Shown piece after piece: positions 8,777 through 18,205 of a DNA stretch of 64,000 nucleotides. Every line of letters begins with the position of its first letter. Position 1 is the first letter of the stretch. Below the pieces are notes generated by a model. That model saw only the letters and a list, made by a program, of their open reading frames with translations, ran no database searches and was not told the origin of the DNA. Position numbers and translations under genes: made by a program. The stretch is from Shimia sp. Alg240-R146 (lineage in GTDB: Bacteria; Pseudomonadota; Alphaproteobacteria; Rhodobacterales; Rhodobacteraceae), in NCBI RefSeq assembly GCF_947331465.1, contig NZ_CAMZOK010000003.1:434001-498000 (forward strand), given 5' to 3'.

Positions 8777-9966
8777 CAAAGTCTGTCGCCGTATTAGGGG
8801 CGGGCATCATGGGCATTGCCACCGCGCTCCATCTGGCACGTCGCGGCGCCAAAGTCTGTCTGTTTGACCAGCAATCCACCATGATCAACGGGGCCAGCCG
8901 GTGGAACGAGGGCAAAATTCATCTGGGCTATCTCTATTCCGGCGACCAAACCGGCAACTCTGCGCGCGCAATGCTCGCTGCCGGACTGGCGTTTCGCCCG
9001 TTGATCGAGGACCTTGTCGCAACGTCGGTCGCCGGACATGTCACACAGCATTCCGACACCTATATCGTCCACCCCGACTCCGTCGTGCCGCCCGCAGCAG
9101 TGGCCGCGCATTTTGCGAATGTAGATGAAATGATCAGCGATCAGGACACATCCCGCGGCCTCGGCGCTCAGCACCCCACGCGACGGGTGTCCCGATCGAC
9201 TTTGGACCAACTCTCAGGCGGAGCTGGCTTGGATGGCTTTGAGGTTCCCGAATACTCGGTCGACACCCAATGGCTTGCCGACCGGCTGATCGACGCTGTT
9301 GCCGCCACGCCAGCCATAGAGCCGATCCTTGGCGCCAAAGTGGACCGCGCGACGCCGACAACGTCTGGGCTTTGTGGACCTTGGACCGTGCACACAAGCG
9401 ATCAAAACAGCCACGGTCCCTTTGATATTGTGGTAAACGCTCTCTGGGAAGGCCGTCCCGGTCTGGATCACGCCTTGGGCCTGCCCGTCGCGAAAGAAGG
9501 CCTGCACCGCTTTCGCAAATCCCTTTTTGTCACCACCAAACATCCCTTGGACGTGCCAAGTCGCGTGTTTGTCGTGGGTCCCTTTGGTGATCTGAAAAAC
9601 TATGACGGCACGCGGTATTACGTGTCGTGGTATCCCGCTGGCCTTGTGGCGCAAGGAGAGGGCATTGCCCCGCCCTGCATAGGGCAAGACAGATCCGATC
9701 AGGACATCATTGACCAAACCCGTACACAGATTGAACACCTCGCGCCGGACATGTCGCAGGTCTTTAACGCCGCCAGCGACATCAGGGTCGAAGGTGGCTG
9801 GGTTTACGCGCAAGGGCGCGGACGATTGGATCAGGCCTCTGCGAGCATCCACCGCCGCGACAAATACGGCATCACAAAAACCGGTGACTACATCAGCGTC
9901 GACACCGGCAAATATTCGGTTGCACCTTTTATGGCGCAAAAGATCGCCACGATGATCCTTTCCTGA
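8773..9966 (+). CDS. FAD-dependent oxidoreductase (DAO family)
   Basis: 397 residues with a Rossmann FAD-binding start, VAVLGAGIMGIATALHLARRGA (GxGxxG at residues 9-14), then a DAO-type fold. The conserved GASRWNEGKIHLGYLYSGD segment resembles FAD oxidoreductases found in polysaccharide and sugar-modification clusters. The substrate is unknown; a nucleotide-sugar or glycan intermediate is plausible from the neighbours. Its ATG overlaps the glycosyltransferase stop, so both are translated together. Confidence 0.75.
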   Translation: MTKSVAVLGAGIMGIATALHLARRGAKVCLFDQQSTMINGASRWNEGKIHLGYLYSGDQTGNSARAMLAAGLAFRPLIEDLVATSVAGHVTQHSDTYIVHPDSVVPPAAVAAHFANVDEMISDQDTSRGLGAQHPTRRVSRSTLDQLSGGAGLDGFEVPEYSVDTQWLADRLIDAVAATPAIEPILGAKVDRATPTTSGLCGPWTVHTSDQNSHGPFDIVVNALWEGRPGLDHALGLPVAKEGLHRFRKSLFVTTKHPLDVPSRVFVVGPFGDLKNYDGTRYYVSWYPAGLVAQGEGIAPPCIGQDRSDQDIIDQTRTQIEHLAPDMSQVFNAASDIRVEGGWVYAQGRGRLDQASASIHRRDKYGITKTGDYISVDTGKYSVAPFMAQKIATMILS

Positions 9967-9999
9967 CGCGAAATTCCCACCCAACCGCGCCTTTAAAAT

Positions 10000-10020
10000 G
10001 CCTCAAATATTGCGCGGCAG
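10000..10020 (+). repeat. possible short copy of a dispersed CAAATAT motif
   Basis: GCCTCAAATAT starting at 10000 shares its core with better-conserved intergenic copies at 31231 and 58501. It lies between the FAD oxidoreductase and bioM and is followed by GC-rich sequence. Only about 11 bases match, so this copy is weak. Confidence 0.3.
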
Positions 10021-10087
10021 GCATCCCACCGCTTCAACCGACGCGGCATTTGCGTTATGAGCGCCCAAACCGCCGTCAGGGACAGCC

Positions 10088-10762
10088 ATGATTCAGCTCA
10101 CCAATGTCAGCCTCGCCTTTGGCGACCATCCCGTGCTGCACGACATTTCCCTGACCCTGACTGAACGCCGCATCGCGGTGATCGGCGCCAACGGCTCCGG
10201 CAAATCTTCCTTCGCGCGGCTGCTCAATGGCCTTGCTTTGCCGACCTCAGGCACCGTCACAATCGAAGGTTTTGACACCGCCAAGAAAGGCAAAGACGTG
10301 CGCGCCCGCGTTGGGTTTGTTTTTCAAAACCCCGACAACCAGATCGTCTTTCCCGTGGTCGAAGAAGACCTTGCGTTTGGCATGAAAAACCTCGGGCTGG
10401 ACAAAGCCACCATCGACGCGCGTATCACAGAAATCCTCGCGCGATACGACATGACCGACATGCGCGAACATCCCGCGCACCTTTTGTCGGGCGGGCAGAA
10501 ACAGCTTTTGGCGATCTCTGGCGTGCTTGTCATGGACCCCGCCTATGTGGTGCTGGATGAACCCACCACGCTTCTTGACCTGCGCAACAAGCGCCGCGTG
10601 ACGCGGGCTCTGAACGCGCTTGATCAAACCCTAATCCACGTCACCCATGACCTCGATCAGATCACCGATTATGACCGCGTAATCGTCATCGACGAAGGCC
10701 GCGTGGTCTGTGACGATGTCCCTTCAAAAGCGATCCCCTTCTATCAGGAGCTCATGGCCTGA
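10088..10762 (+). CDS. bioM: biotin ECF transporter ATPase BioM
   Basis: 224 residues, a short ABC ATPase of the energy-coupling-factor type. Walker A is GANGSGKSS (about residues 36-44), the Q-loop is [17 protein letters not shown] (typical of ECF A-components), the signature is [11 protein letters not shown], and Walker B ends [11 protein letters not shown]. The next two genes encode the T component and BioY, so this is the energiser of a BioMNY biotin transporter at the inner membrane. The TGA overlaps the bioN ATG by one base. No operator for BioR was recognised upstream. Confidence 0.88.
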   Translation: MIQLTNVSLAFGDHPVLHDISLTLTERRIAVIGANGSGKSSFARLLNGLALPTSGTVTIEGFDTAKKGKDVRARVGFVFQNPDNQIVFPVVEEDLAFGMKNLGLDKATIDARITEILARYDMTDMREHPAHLLSGGQKQLLAISGVLVMDPAYVVLDEPTTLLDLRNKRRVTRALNALDQTLIHVTHDLDQITDYDRVIVIDEGRVVCDDVPSKAIPFYQELMA

Positions 10763-11358
10763 TGCTGGATCTCTATTCCCCCGGAAAATCGATCCTGCAC
10801 CGGATGACTCCGGGGCCAAAGATGCTGCTGATGATGGCGTCGGCAACGGCTCTGTTCATCAACGAGAGCCTCCCACTCACCGCCGCCGCCCTTATCGCCA
10901 CCCTGCTGCTTTACCGTGTCGCCGGCCTGCCTCTGAAAACCGCCCTGGCGCAGGTCCGCCCGCTGCTTTGGATCTTCGTGCTGTTTTTTGCCATTCAATG
11001 GTATTTCTCCGGCCTTGAATTGGCGGCCTATGTTGTGCTGCGCCTCGCCGCACTGATCCTTCTGGCCAGCCTCGTGACCCTGACGACCCGCGCCAGCGAC
11101 ATGATCGACACCATGACCCGCGCCCTCACCCTGCTGAAACCGCTTGGCGTGAACCCTGACAAAGTCAGCCTCGCGATCTCCCTCGCCCTGCGGTTCATTC
11201 CGGTGCTTGGCCGGATCAGCGCCGAAGTGCGCGAAGCGCAAAAAGTGCGTGGTCTGGAGCGCTCCGTGATCGCCGTCGCCATGCCCATGGCGATCCGCGC
11301 CATTAAGATAGCGGACGATGTTTCGGATGCCATCGATTCTCGGGGATATCGTTCCTGA
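10762..11358 (+). CDS. bioN: biotin ECF transporter T component BioN
   Basis: 198 residues with about four to five membrane segments (residues 20-55, 60-85, 90-110 and further) and cytoplasmic helices carrying the Ala-Arg-Gly-type coupling region, here AQKVRGLERS near residues 158-167. EcfT couples ATP hydrolysis by BioM to the substrate component BioY. It is translationally coupled to bioM. Confidence 0.85.
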   Translation: MLDLYSPGKSILHRMTPGPKMLLMMASATALFINESLPLTAAALIATLLLYRVAGLPLKTALAQVRPLLWIFVLFFAIQWYFSGLELAAYVVLRLAALILLASLVTLTTRASDMIDTMTRALTLLKPLGVNPDKVSLAISLALRFIPVLGRISAEVREAQKVRGLERSVIAVAMPMAIRAIKIADDVSDAIDSRGYRS

Positions 11359-11449
11359 GTTGCGCTAACATCAGCAGCCGCGCTTGAGCCCACTGGCGCC
11401 CCTTCCCTATCGGTCCTGACAAACGAACAAGACTAAAGGGACACACCCC

Positions 11450-12010
11450 ATGGATTCCACTATGACCCGTGGCCTCGCCACCAAAGACATCGTCTATATT
11501 GCCCTTTTTGCGGCACTGACTGCGGCGCTTGGCCTGATGCCACCGATCCACTTCGCTGGCGCGGCGCTGCCGCCGATTTCGGCACAATCGCTGGGTGTGA
11601 TGCTGGCAGGCGCCGTTCTGGGCGCAAAACGTGGCGGCCTTGCGCTGCTGCTCTTTATCGGACTTGTTGCTGTTGGCCTGCCCCTCCTTTCCGGCGGCCG
11701 CGGTGGAATGGGCGTTTTGCTGGGCACCTCCGGCGGTTTCCTTCTCGCTTGGCCGCTCTGCGCCTTCATCATTGGCTATTTCGTGCAAAAAGACGCCACC
11801 GCAAACACCCTCAAACTTGGCCTTTACGTGGCTTTTGGCGGCATCGTCGTGATGTATGCGGCCGGTATTCCTTGGATGGCTTTCGTCGGCAAACTGGGCA
11901 TGAGCAAAGTCCTCACCATCATGGTGGCCTATATCCCCGGCGATCTGGTAAAGGTGGTTCTGGCGACAATCGTCGCCCGCGGTCTGCGCCGCGCCTACCC
12001 CAACCTCTAG
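11450..12010 (+). CDS. bioY: biotin transporter substrate-binding subunit BioY
   Basis: 186 residues, very hydrophobic with six predicted membrane segments and the BioY signatures GLMPPIHFAGAALPPISAQ, KRGGLALLLFIGLVAVGLPLLSGGRGG and YIPGDLVKVVLA. BioY binds biotin with high affinity and can work alone or with BioMN. It is separated from bioN by 91 bases and ends 10 bases before the next gene's TTG start. Confidence 0.92.
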   Translation: MDSTMTRGLATKDIVYIALFAALTAALGLMPPIHFAGAALPPISAQSLGVMLAGAVLGAKRGGLALLLFIGLVAVGLPLLSGGRGGMGVLLGTSGGFLLAWPLCAFIIGYFVQKDATANTLKLGLYVAFGGIVVMYAAGIPWMAFVGKLGMSKVLTIMVAYIPGDLVKVVLATIVARGLRRAYPNL

Positions 12011-12019
12011 AGGACGCGC

Positions 12020-13531
12020 TTGCCGCTACGCCACGCCATAGACCATCACGCCCGCCAGCGCCCAGACGCGCTGGCGGTCTCTATTTCCGGCACCAACCTG
12101 AGCTACGGCGCCCTGTTTGAGCGCCTCAAACGCCTGCATGCCGCACTCATAGAGCTGCCACACCGCCCGCGCAGCGACCTGTCGCTGCCGCCAGAGGCCC
12201 GGCTCTTTGCCGTCGCCATCGGCAACCACCCCGCCGCCGCCACCCTTCTGCCCGCAGCCCTTGCCACGCCCCACACGGTCATGCTGCTTGACCCGCAATG
12301 GCCTGCCGCCCTGCACCAGCGCATGCTGGCCAAGCTGCCGCCCGACGTGATTTTTTGCCTGTCCTCGCAAACCGCACTGATTGAGGCCGCCCAACGGTTG
12401 AACATCCCCGCCATCACGGTTGACACGGATGCCTTCGAGACCTTTCTCGTGGCGCCCGCCGATCTGCCGCTGACCAGCCCGCGCGACATGTTCATGGTGG
12501 GCTTCACCTCCGGCACCACCTCACAACCAAAGGCCTTCGCCCGCGCCCGTCACAGCTGGCGCGCCTCGTTGGATGCCTCCCGCCTTGCCTTTGCCCTCTC
12601 CGAGCAAAGCCACACGTTTTCCCCCGGCCCGTTGGCCCACGGCATTTCGCTCTATGCGCTGGCTGAAACGCTGGAGCTCGGCGCCGCCTTTCACGCCATC
12701 ACCCGCTTTGACCTTGCCGACGCGCATCACGCAATGGCCACCACCCGTCGCATCGTCGCCGTGCCCTCCCTTCTGGCGGCCCTCTGTCACGGCACGCCAC
12801 AAGAGCAGGTTGTCGAGATCACCACCGCAGGCGCCAAGCTCGACCCCGCCCTGCTCGCAAAGGCCCGTGATTTCTTCCCACGCGCCCGCATCCACGAATA
12901 CTACGGCGCCTCCGAACTCGGCTTTGTCAGCCTCAACACCCATGGCCGCAGCAGCTCTTCAGCGCCTGCAAACTCCGTCGGCCACCCTTTCCCGCATGTT
13001 GCGCTTTCGATCCGCGAGAACGGCGTCGAGGTTGCCCAAGGCCAACCCGGCACCATCTTTGTGCGCGGCGATCTGGCTATCGAGGGCTACCTGTGGGGCG
13101 GCCGCAAGTCCGGTTTCCGGCGCGAAGGTCCTTGGGCCACTGTTGGCGATCTCGGCAAACTCAACTTCGACGGCTCCCTCACGCTCTTGGGCCGCGAGGG
13201 CGGCATGGTCATCACCGCGGGCCACAACGTCTATCCGCAGGAAATCGAAACTGCGCTCTCTGAAATTCCCGGCATCACGACGGCGCTGGTCCTTGGCCGA
13301 ACGCACCCATCGCGAGGTCAGGAACTCGTCGCATTGCTGCAAGGTGACACGCCGCTTGAGGAAATCCGCAGCCAGCTAGCAATCCGCCTGCCACGCTACA
13401 AATTGCCCCGCCGCTTCTTTCGCGCCTCCCAATGGCCCCTGACAAGCAGCGGCAAACCCGACCGCGCCACGCTACTCCGCTGGCTCGAAGAAAAGGACGG
13501 CCGCCTTGTCCCGCTTCACCCTGCCAGCTGA
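12020..13531 (+). CDS. AMP-forming acyl-CoA ligase next to bioY
   Basis: 503 residues of the ANL superfamily. The phosphate-binding loop is FTSGTTSQPKAF, motif A5 is YYGASELGF, A7 is TVGDLGKLNFDGSL, and the hinge GREGGMVITAGHNVYPQEIE precedes the catalytic lysine in SSGKPDR near the C-terminus. A TTG start at 12020 follows AGAGGA. It activates a carboxylic acid as a CoA thioester; the chain length is not readable. Bacillus subtilis pairs the same three types of gene (bioY-type yhfU, ligase yhfT, thiolase yhfS) under biotin control, so a role linked to a biotin precursor such as a pimelate-like acid is a reasonable guess. Confidence 0.82.
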   Translation: MPLRHAIDHHARQRPDALAVSISGTNLSYGALFERLKRLHAALIELPHRPRSDLSLPPEARLFAVAIGNHPAAATLLPAALATPHTVMLLDPQWPAALHQRMLAKLPPDVIFCLSSQTALIEAAQRLNIPAITVDTDAFETFLVAPADLPLTSPRDMFMVGFTSGTTSQPKAFARARHSWRASLDASRLAFALSEQSHTFSPGPLAHGISLYALAETLELGAAFHAITRFDLADAHHAMATTRRIVAVPSLLAALCHGTPQEQVVEITTAGAKLDPALLAKARDFFPRARIHEYYGASELGFVSLNTHGRSSSSAPANSVGHPFPHVALSIRENGVEVAQGQPGTIFVRGDLAIEGYLWGGRKSGFRREGPWATVGDLGKLNFDGSLTLLGREGGMVITAGHNVYPQEIETALSEIPGITTALVLGRTHPSRGQELVALLQGDTPLEEIRSQLAIRLPRYKLPRRFFRASQWPLTSSGKPDRATLLRWLEEKDGRLVPLHPAS

Positions 13532-14681
13532 CCGCCAACCCGTCATCATCGCCGCAAGGCGCAGCGCCCTTGGCCGTGCAGGGGGTATGTTTGCCTCGCT
13601 CGAAGTCGAAGACCTCGCCGCGCCCGTGATGCAGGCCGCGCTCACAGACGCCCGCCTCGCCCCTGACCAACTCGACGAGGTCATCCTTGGTAACGCCGCC
13701 GGCCCCGGTGGCAACGTCGCGCGCCTTGCAGCGCTGCACGCCGGCCTACCCGCGGCCATCCCTGCCGTAACAGTCGACCGCCAATGTGGCTCCGGTCTTG
13801 AAGCGGTTTGGCAGGCCTGCTTGCGCATCGCATCCGGCTCCGCGACTTGTGTTCTCGCGGGCGGTGTAGAAAGCCAAAGCCGCGCACCTCTTCGCAGCCT
13901 CCCCGCCAGCGGCACACTCCCCGCGCTCAGCTACGCACGCGCCCGCTTTGCACCCGACGCTATTGGCGATCCCGACATGGGCGAAGCCGCCGAAAACGTC
14001 GCGACAGCCCACAACATCGCCCGCGCCCGCCAAGACACGTTTGCCGAACGCTCCCAAGCCCGCGCAGCCGAGGCGCAGACCGCTGGTGCCTTCAGCGCCG
14101 AAATCGTCGCCATCGCGGGCCGAGCGCAAGACGAATGCATCCGCACTGGCATGACCGCGACCCGCCTCGCCCGCCTGCGGCCCGCTTTCCGCAAGGGCGG
14201 CACCGTCACCGTTGGCAATGCCTGCCCGCTCAACGACGGAGCCTGTATGGTGATCGTCACGTCGGCTGCCAGCGCCAAATCCTTGGGTCACACAAATGTG
14301 CTGGCCTATCTGGACGCCGCTGCAGCAGGCGTCGACCCGAACCTGCTCGGCATCGGCCCCGTCGCGTCCACCCAAAAACTGCTGGCGCGCAACCCCGACC
14401 TGTCGATTGATGCACTCACACATCTCGAATTCAACGAAGCCTTCGCCGCCCAAACCCTCGCCTGCCTCGACGCCCTCGACATCGACGAAACGCTCCCGAA
14501 TTCCCAAGGCGGCGCCATCGCGCTTGGCCATCCCTTTGGCGCGTCCGGCGCAATCCTCGTCACACGGCTATTCTCTCAACTGATCCGCACCCCCACCCAC
14601 CAAGATGCGCTTGCCATGGCCATGATCGGCATCGGCGGCGGCCAAGGCATCACGGCGGCGTTTTCACCCCTCAATTTGTGA
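13506..14681 (+). CDS. thiolase-family protein lacking the second catalytic cysteine
   Basis: 391 residues with the thiolase fold. The nucleophilic cysteine is present (VDRQCGSGLEA, Cys94) and so is the active-site histidine (GGAIALGHPFGASGA, His342). The C-terminal motif, normally CIGGGQG, reads GIGGGQG (residues 375-381), so the acid/base cysteine is replaced by glycine at codon 14628-14630. The TTG start at 13506 lies inside the ligase gene, giving a 26-base overlap. The usual thiolase Claisen condensation needs both cysteines, so it may do a different acyl transfer or have altered activity. Confidence 0.82.
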   Translation: MSRFTLPADRQPVIIAARRSALGRAGGMFASLEVEDLAAPVMQAALTDARLAPDQLDEVILGNAAGPGGNVARLAALHAGLPAAIPAVTVDRQCGSGLEAVWQACLRIASGSATCVLAGGVESQSRAPLRSLPASGTLPALSYARARFAPDAIGDPDMGEAAENVATAHNIARARQDTFAERSQARAAEAQTAGAFSAEIVAIAGRAQDECIRTGMTATRLARLRPAFRKGGTVTVGNACPLNDGACMVIVTSAASAKSLGHTNVLAYLDAAAAGVDPNLLGIGPVASTQKLLARNPDLSIDALTHLEFNEAFAAQTLACLDALDIDETLPNSQGGAIALGHPFGASGAILVTRLFSQLIRTPTHQDALAMAMIGIGGGQGITAAFSPLNL

Positions 14682-14736
14682 TCCCGCTTGCACGGACAGC
14701 ACCACCGTCACACAGTGGGGCAAAAGGACCCTGCAC

Positions 14737-15741
14737 GTGGCAAATTCCCTGATCTCATCCGAAGTCCCATTTGACACAGACGGCAAACACACGGGCTTTC
14801 TGCGCCTGCCCCACTCCACGCATCAGTCAGCCTACGGCTGGATTCCGATCCCGATCTGCGTTCTGAAAAACGGCGAAGGTCCGACAATTCTGATCTCGGC
14901 TGGCAATCACGGCGACGAATACGAAGGCCAGATCGCTGTCACTCACCTGATCCGCACCCTAACCGCGAACGACATAAGGGGCCGCGTGATCCTGATGCCA
15001 ACCGTCAACGCCCCCGCAGCCGGGGCGGGCACACGCACCTCGCCAATTGACGGCGGCAACCTCAACCGCGGCTTTCCCGGCGACGCCGCAGGCACCCCCA
15101 CCCAGATGATCGCGCATTATCTGGAATCCGTGCTTTTGCCGATGTGCGACTACGCCGTTGATCTGCACTCCGGTGGCACCTCGCTGGTGTATCCCGCCAC
15201 AACCCTGCGCGGCCCAGCGCATTCGCCCCAAGAAGAAACAGGGCTTTCCCTGCTCTATGACGCCTTTGATTTACCTTATGCGTGGGTCTTCACTGGTGGG
15301 GGCGGAACCGGCTCGACAGCCCGCACGGCAATGGGCGCGGCAAACCGAAACGGGGTGATCAATGTTATGGCCGAGCTTGGCGGCGGTGGCACCGTTGATC
15401 GCGATGTTCTCGCCCTGACCGCCCGCGGTTTGCGCCGCATTCTGCACGCTGTTGGCTGTCTGCCAGACTATACGCCTGACGCAAAACGCGGCACCCGCGC
15501 GCTGCATGTGCAGGGCTCCGTCTATGCCTATGATACCGGTCTGTTTGAACCCACTCGCGACATCGGCGACGACGTTCAGCAAGGCGACATCCTCGGCCTG
15601 ATCCACGATCCCGCCACGCCATGGCGGAACGCCATCGAAGTCACCTCACCCTACACGGGGATCATACTCGCAAAACGCCACCTCGGGCAGGTAAGGCGCG
15701 GCGACGCAATCGCTCAGATCGCGCAGGACGCCGACCGGTAA
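14737..15741 (+). CDS. zinc-dependent deacylase, succinylglutamate desuccinylase/aspartoacylase family
   Basis: 334 residues. The zinc site is visible as GNHGDEYEG (His and Glu) and DLHSGG (second His), with NLNRGFPGD matching the substrate-binding loop and a C-terminal beta-rich domain ending in a biotinyl-like fold. Among family members it most resembles deacetylases of the DoeB type (N-acetyl-diaminobutyrate, ectoine breakdown), but no other ectoine gene is present, so the substrate stays open. It stands 55 bases after the thiolase, possibly in its own transcript. Confidence 0.75.
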   Translation: MANSLISSEVPFDTDGKHTGFLRLPHSTHQSAYGWIPIPICVLKNGEGPTILISAGNHGDEYEGQIAVTHLIRTLTANDIRGRVILMPTVNAPAAGAGTRTSPIDGGNLNRGFPGDAAGTPTQMIAHYLESVLLPMCDYAVDLHSGGTSLVYPATTLRGPAHSPQEETGLSLLYDAFDLPYAWVFTGGGGTGSTARTAMGAANRNGVINVMAELGGGGTVDRDVLALTARGLRRILHAVGCLPDYTPDAKRGTRALHVQGSVYAYDTGLFEPTRDIGDDVQQGDILGLIHDPATPWRNAIEVTSPYTGIILAKRHLGQVRRGDAIAQIAQDADR

Positions 15742-15804
15742 CGCACCCGCCATCAGAAACTGCCCCCTCGCGACACCTTCTTTCTGGCCCTAAATACCCA
15801 AATG

Positions 15805-15831
15805 CAAAACGGGGCCGCACCGCGACCCCGT
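15805..15831 (-). terminator. terminator of ilvD
   Basis: Read on the minus strand, ACGGGG and CCCCGT form the base of a GC-rich hairpin (15809-15831), followed by TTTTGCATTT. It lies 28 bases past the ilvD stop. The plus-strand deacylase ends at 15741 and may use the same hairpin, but on that strand there is no T-run. Confidence 0.6.
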
Positions 15832-15858
15832 CTCAAATTCACACGCTGATCAAAGCGA

Positions 15859-17709
15859 TCAATCTTCTTCAGGCGGCAGTCGCACGGCTCCCAGCGATGC
15901 GTTCGCCACATGCGCCGCATAAACTTTCAACGCGGTCGACACAGCCCGCGGCCGCCCCTCAGCTTTCCACGATTTCTTGTCTGCCTGCGGATGCGCCGCA
16001 CGACGGCGCGCGATTTCCTCATCCGACACATCCAGATGGATCGAACGCTCAGGAATCGAGATGGTGATCCGGTCGCCATCCTCCACCAAAGCAATCAAGC
16101 CTTTCTCAGCCGCTTCCGGCGAGGCGTGGCCAATCGACAAACCAGCCGTCCCGCCCGAGAACCGCCCATCCGTCAAAAGCGCACAGGTGGTATCCAGCTT
16201 TTTCGACTTCAGATACGCAGTTGGATACAGCATCTCCTGCATGCCCGGCCCGCCTTTGGGGCCTTCATAGCGAATGACCACAACCGAGTTCGGCTTCACT
16301 TTGCCGCCCAGAATGCCGTGCATACTGTCTTCCATGCTTTCAAAGACCACAGCCGTGCCCTCGAATTCATACATCTCTTTCACAACGCCAGCCGTTTTCA
16401 CGATACAGCCCTGCTCCGCCAGGTTCCCTGACAACACGCAAAGCCCACCTTCTTCGGAATAGGCGTTGGCATAGTCGCGCACACAGCCGTCCTCAACATC
16501 GACATCAAGCTCGGTATACATGCGCGATTGGCTAAACGCCTGCGTTGTGCGCACACCACCGGGGGCGGCGATAAACATGTCATGCGCCTCATTGCCCGCG
16601 CTTTCACGCCGCACATCCCACTTGTCGAGGAATTCGCCAACGGTCCGCTCATGCACTGTCGAACAATCGCGGTGAATTTTGCCTTCGCGGTCCAGCTCGC
16701 CCATGATCCGCGCGATACCGCCCGCGCGGTGCACGTCTTCCATGTGATATTTCGGCGTCGATGGCGCTACTTTACACAGGTGCGGCACTTCGCGGCTCAA
16801 CCGATCCATATCGGCCATGGTGAAATCAATCTCACCCTCATGGGCAATTGCCAAAAGGTGCAGCACCGTGTTGGTGGACCCACCCATTGCAATGTCCAAC
16901 GCCATCGCGTTTTCAAACGCTTTAAAATTGGCAATGCCACGCGGCAACGCAGTCTCGTCACCATCTTTGTACCACCGCTCACACAGCTCGACGATCTTGT
17001 GGCCTGCCTCTTCAAACAGCCCACGGCGTTTGGAGTGCGTCGCCAAAAGCGACCCGTTGCCCGGCAGCGCCAGCCCCAGCGCTTCGGCCAAACAGTTCAT
17101 CGAGTTGGCGGTGAACATGCCCGAGCACGACCCACAGGTCGGACAGGCCGAGCGTTCCAGCTTATCAACTTCTTCCTGCGACCGGTCTTCATCGGTCGCG
17201 CCAACAATCGCGGTCACCAGATCGGCTTTGTGCTCGCCATCGGCCAAGATCACCTTGCCCGCTTCCATCGGTCCGCCTGACACAAAGATCGCCGGAATGT
17301 TCAGACGCATCGCCGCCATCAACATGCCGGGCGTGATCTTGTCACAGTTGGAAATACACACCAGCGCGTCAGCGCAATGCGCGTTCGCCATATATTCCAC
17401 GCTGTCGGCAATCACTTCGCGCGACGGCAACGAATACAACATCCCGTCGTGGCCCATCGCAATGCCATCATCCACGGCAATGGTATTCATCTCTTTGGCA
17501 ACACCGCCGGCTTTTTCGATCTCACGCGCCACCAACTGGCCCATATCCTTGAGGTGCACGTGACCGGGGACAAATTCGGTGAACGAGTTGACCACCGCCA
17601 CAATCGGTTTGCCAAAGTCCTCGGTTTTCATACCAGTCGCACGCCACAGCGCGCGGGCAGCGGCCATACGGCGGCCAAAAGTAGAGGTCTTGGAACGAAG
17701 ATCGGGCAT
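15859..17709 (-). CDS. ilvD: dihydroxy-acid dehydratase
   Basis: 616 residues, the normal length for IlvD. The ATG at 17709 gives [14 protein letters not shown] and follows AGGAGAG; the frame is open for 24 more codons but that part holds an inverted repeat and looks like leader. Iron-sulfur cluster cysteines are visible in [12 protein letters not shown] and [11 protein letters not shown]. The enzyme dehydrates 2,3-dihydroxy acids in the isoleucine, valine and leucine pathway. It ends in a hairpin terminator. Confidence 0.95.
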   Translation of the reverse strand: MPDLRSKTSTFGRRMAAARALWRATGMKTEDFGKPIVAVVNSFTEFVPGHVHLKDMGQLVAREIEKAGGVAKEMNTIAVDDGIAMGHDGMLYSLPSREVIADSVEYMANAHCADALVCISNCDKITPGMLMAAMRLNIPAIFVSGGPMEAGKVILADGEHKADLVTAIVGATDEDRSQEEVDKLERSACPTCGSCSGMFTANSMNCLAEALGLALPGNGSLLATHSKRRGLFEEAGHKIVELCERWYKDGDETALPRGIANFKAFENAMALDIAMGGSTNTVLHLLAIAHEGEIDFTMADMDRLSREVPHLCKVAPSTPKYHMEDVHRAGGIARIMGELDREGKIHRDCSTVHERTVGEFLDKWDVRRESAGNEAHDMFIAAPGGVRTTQAFSQSRMYTELDVDVEDGCVRDYANAYSEEGGLCVLSGNLAEQGCIVKTAGVVKEMYEFEGTAVVFESMEDSMHGILGGKVKPNSVVVIRYEGPKGGPGMQEMLYPTAYLKSKKLDTTCALLTDGRFSGGTAGLSIGHASPEAAEKGLIALVEDGDRITISIPERSIHLDVSDEEIARRRAAHPQADKKSWKAEGRPRAVSTALKVYAAHVANASLGAVRLPPEED

Positions 17710-17745
17710 CTTTTGCTCTCCTGCGGATGGCGAGGGCGCCCTTTC

Positions 17746-17779
17746 GGCACCCGTTGCATGTCTGGTCAGAACGGGTGCC
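17746..17779 (-). promoter_or_regulatory. 10-bp inverted repeat in the ilvD leader
   Basis: Arms GGCACCCGTT (17746-17755) and AACGGGTGCC (17770-17779) pair perfectly around 14 bases, 37 bases upstream of the ilvD start. On the minus strand it is followed by a GGGCGCCC palindrome and no T-run, so it is not a simple terminator. It could be an operator or an RNA element controlling ilvD. Confidence 0.45.
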
Positions 17780-17890
17780 ATTCAAAAAGCGGATTTGCAA
17801 GTGGTGGCGGAAATTTTGTTGCCCAAGATTGGCCAAAACGCTTTCACAAAGAACGCCGTCGATCACATTCACGCAATCGACCTGCAAAAT

Positions 17891-18205
17891 TCAGACTTGC
17901 GCCACCCCCTGCGCCAGAAATCCGGCCACATCTTTGCTCGCCACATCACCCACATCGCGCAACTTCACATGCCGCCGCGCTTTGCCTTTGCCCTCCAAGT
18001 ACCCGTGAGGGTCGGCAAACCCCGCGCCATGGGAAAACTCGAACGACACATGTGCTTTATAGACGAAATATCCGCCCACCAGAGTCGCCGCCACGCCTGC
18101 CTCTCGCTCCAGCACCTGTCCGCCGTACATGCCGCGCCCGTGTAACTCGGGCGCGACCTCAGCGATCATTTGCTCTAGCGCGGCTACGATCTCTGCGGTG
18201 TCCAT
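17891..18205 (-). CDS. DUF1801-type protein
   Basis: 104 residues starting at the ATG at 18205 (MDTAEIVAALEQMIAEV). The region around YKAHVSFEFSHGAGFADP, then LEGKGKARRHVKLRDVGDV, matches the DUF1801 (YdhG-like) pattern. No biochemical function is established for the family. The start overlaps the stop of the upstream VOC gene by one base, so the two are cotranslated. Confidence 0.68.
   Translation of the reverse strand: MDTAEIVAALEQMIAEVAPELHGRGMYGGQVLEREAGVAATLVGGYFVYKAHVSFEFSHGAGFADPHGYLEGKGKARRHVKLRDVGDVASKDVAGFLAQGVAQV

Noticed and set aside
10023-10088. BioR operator before bioM
   Set aside because: A GTTATGAG word is present but it does not match the TTAT..ATAA palindrome expected for BioR.
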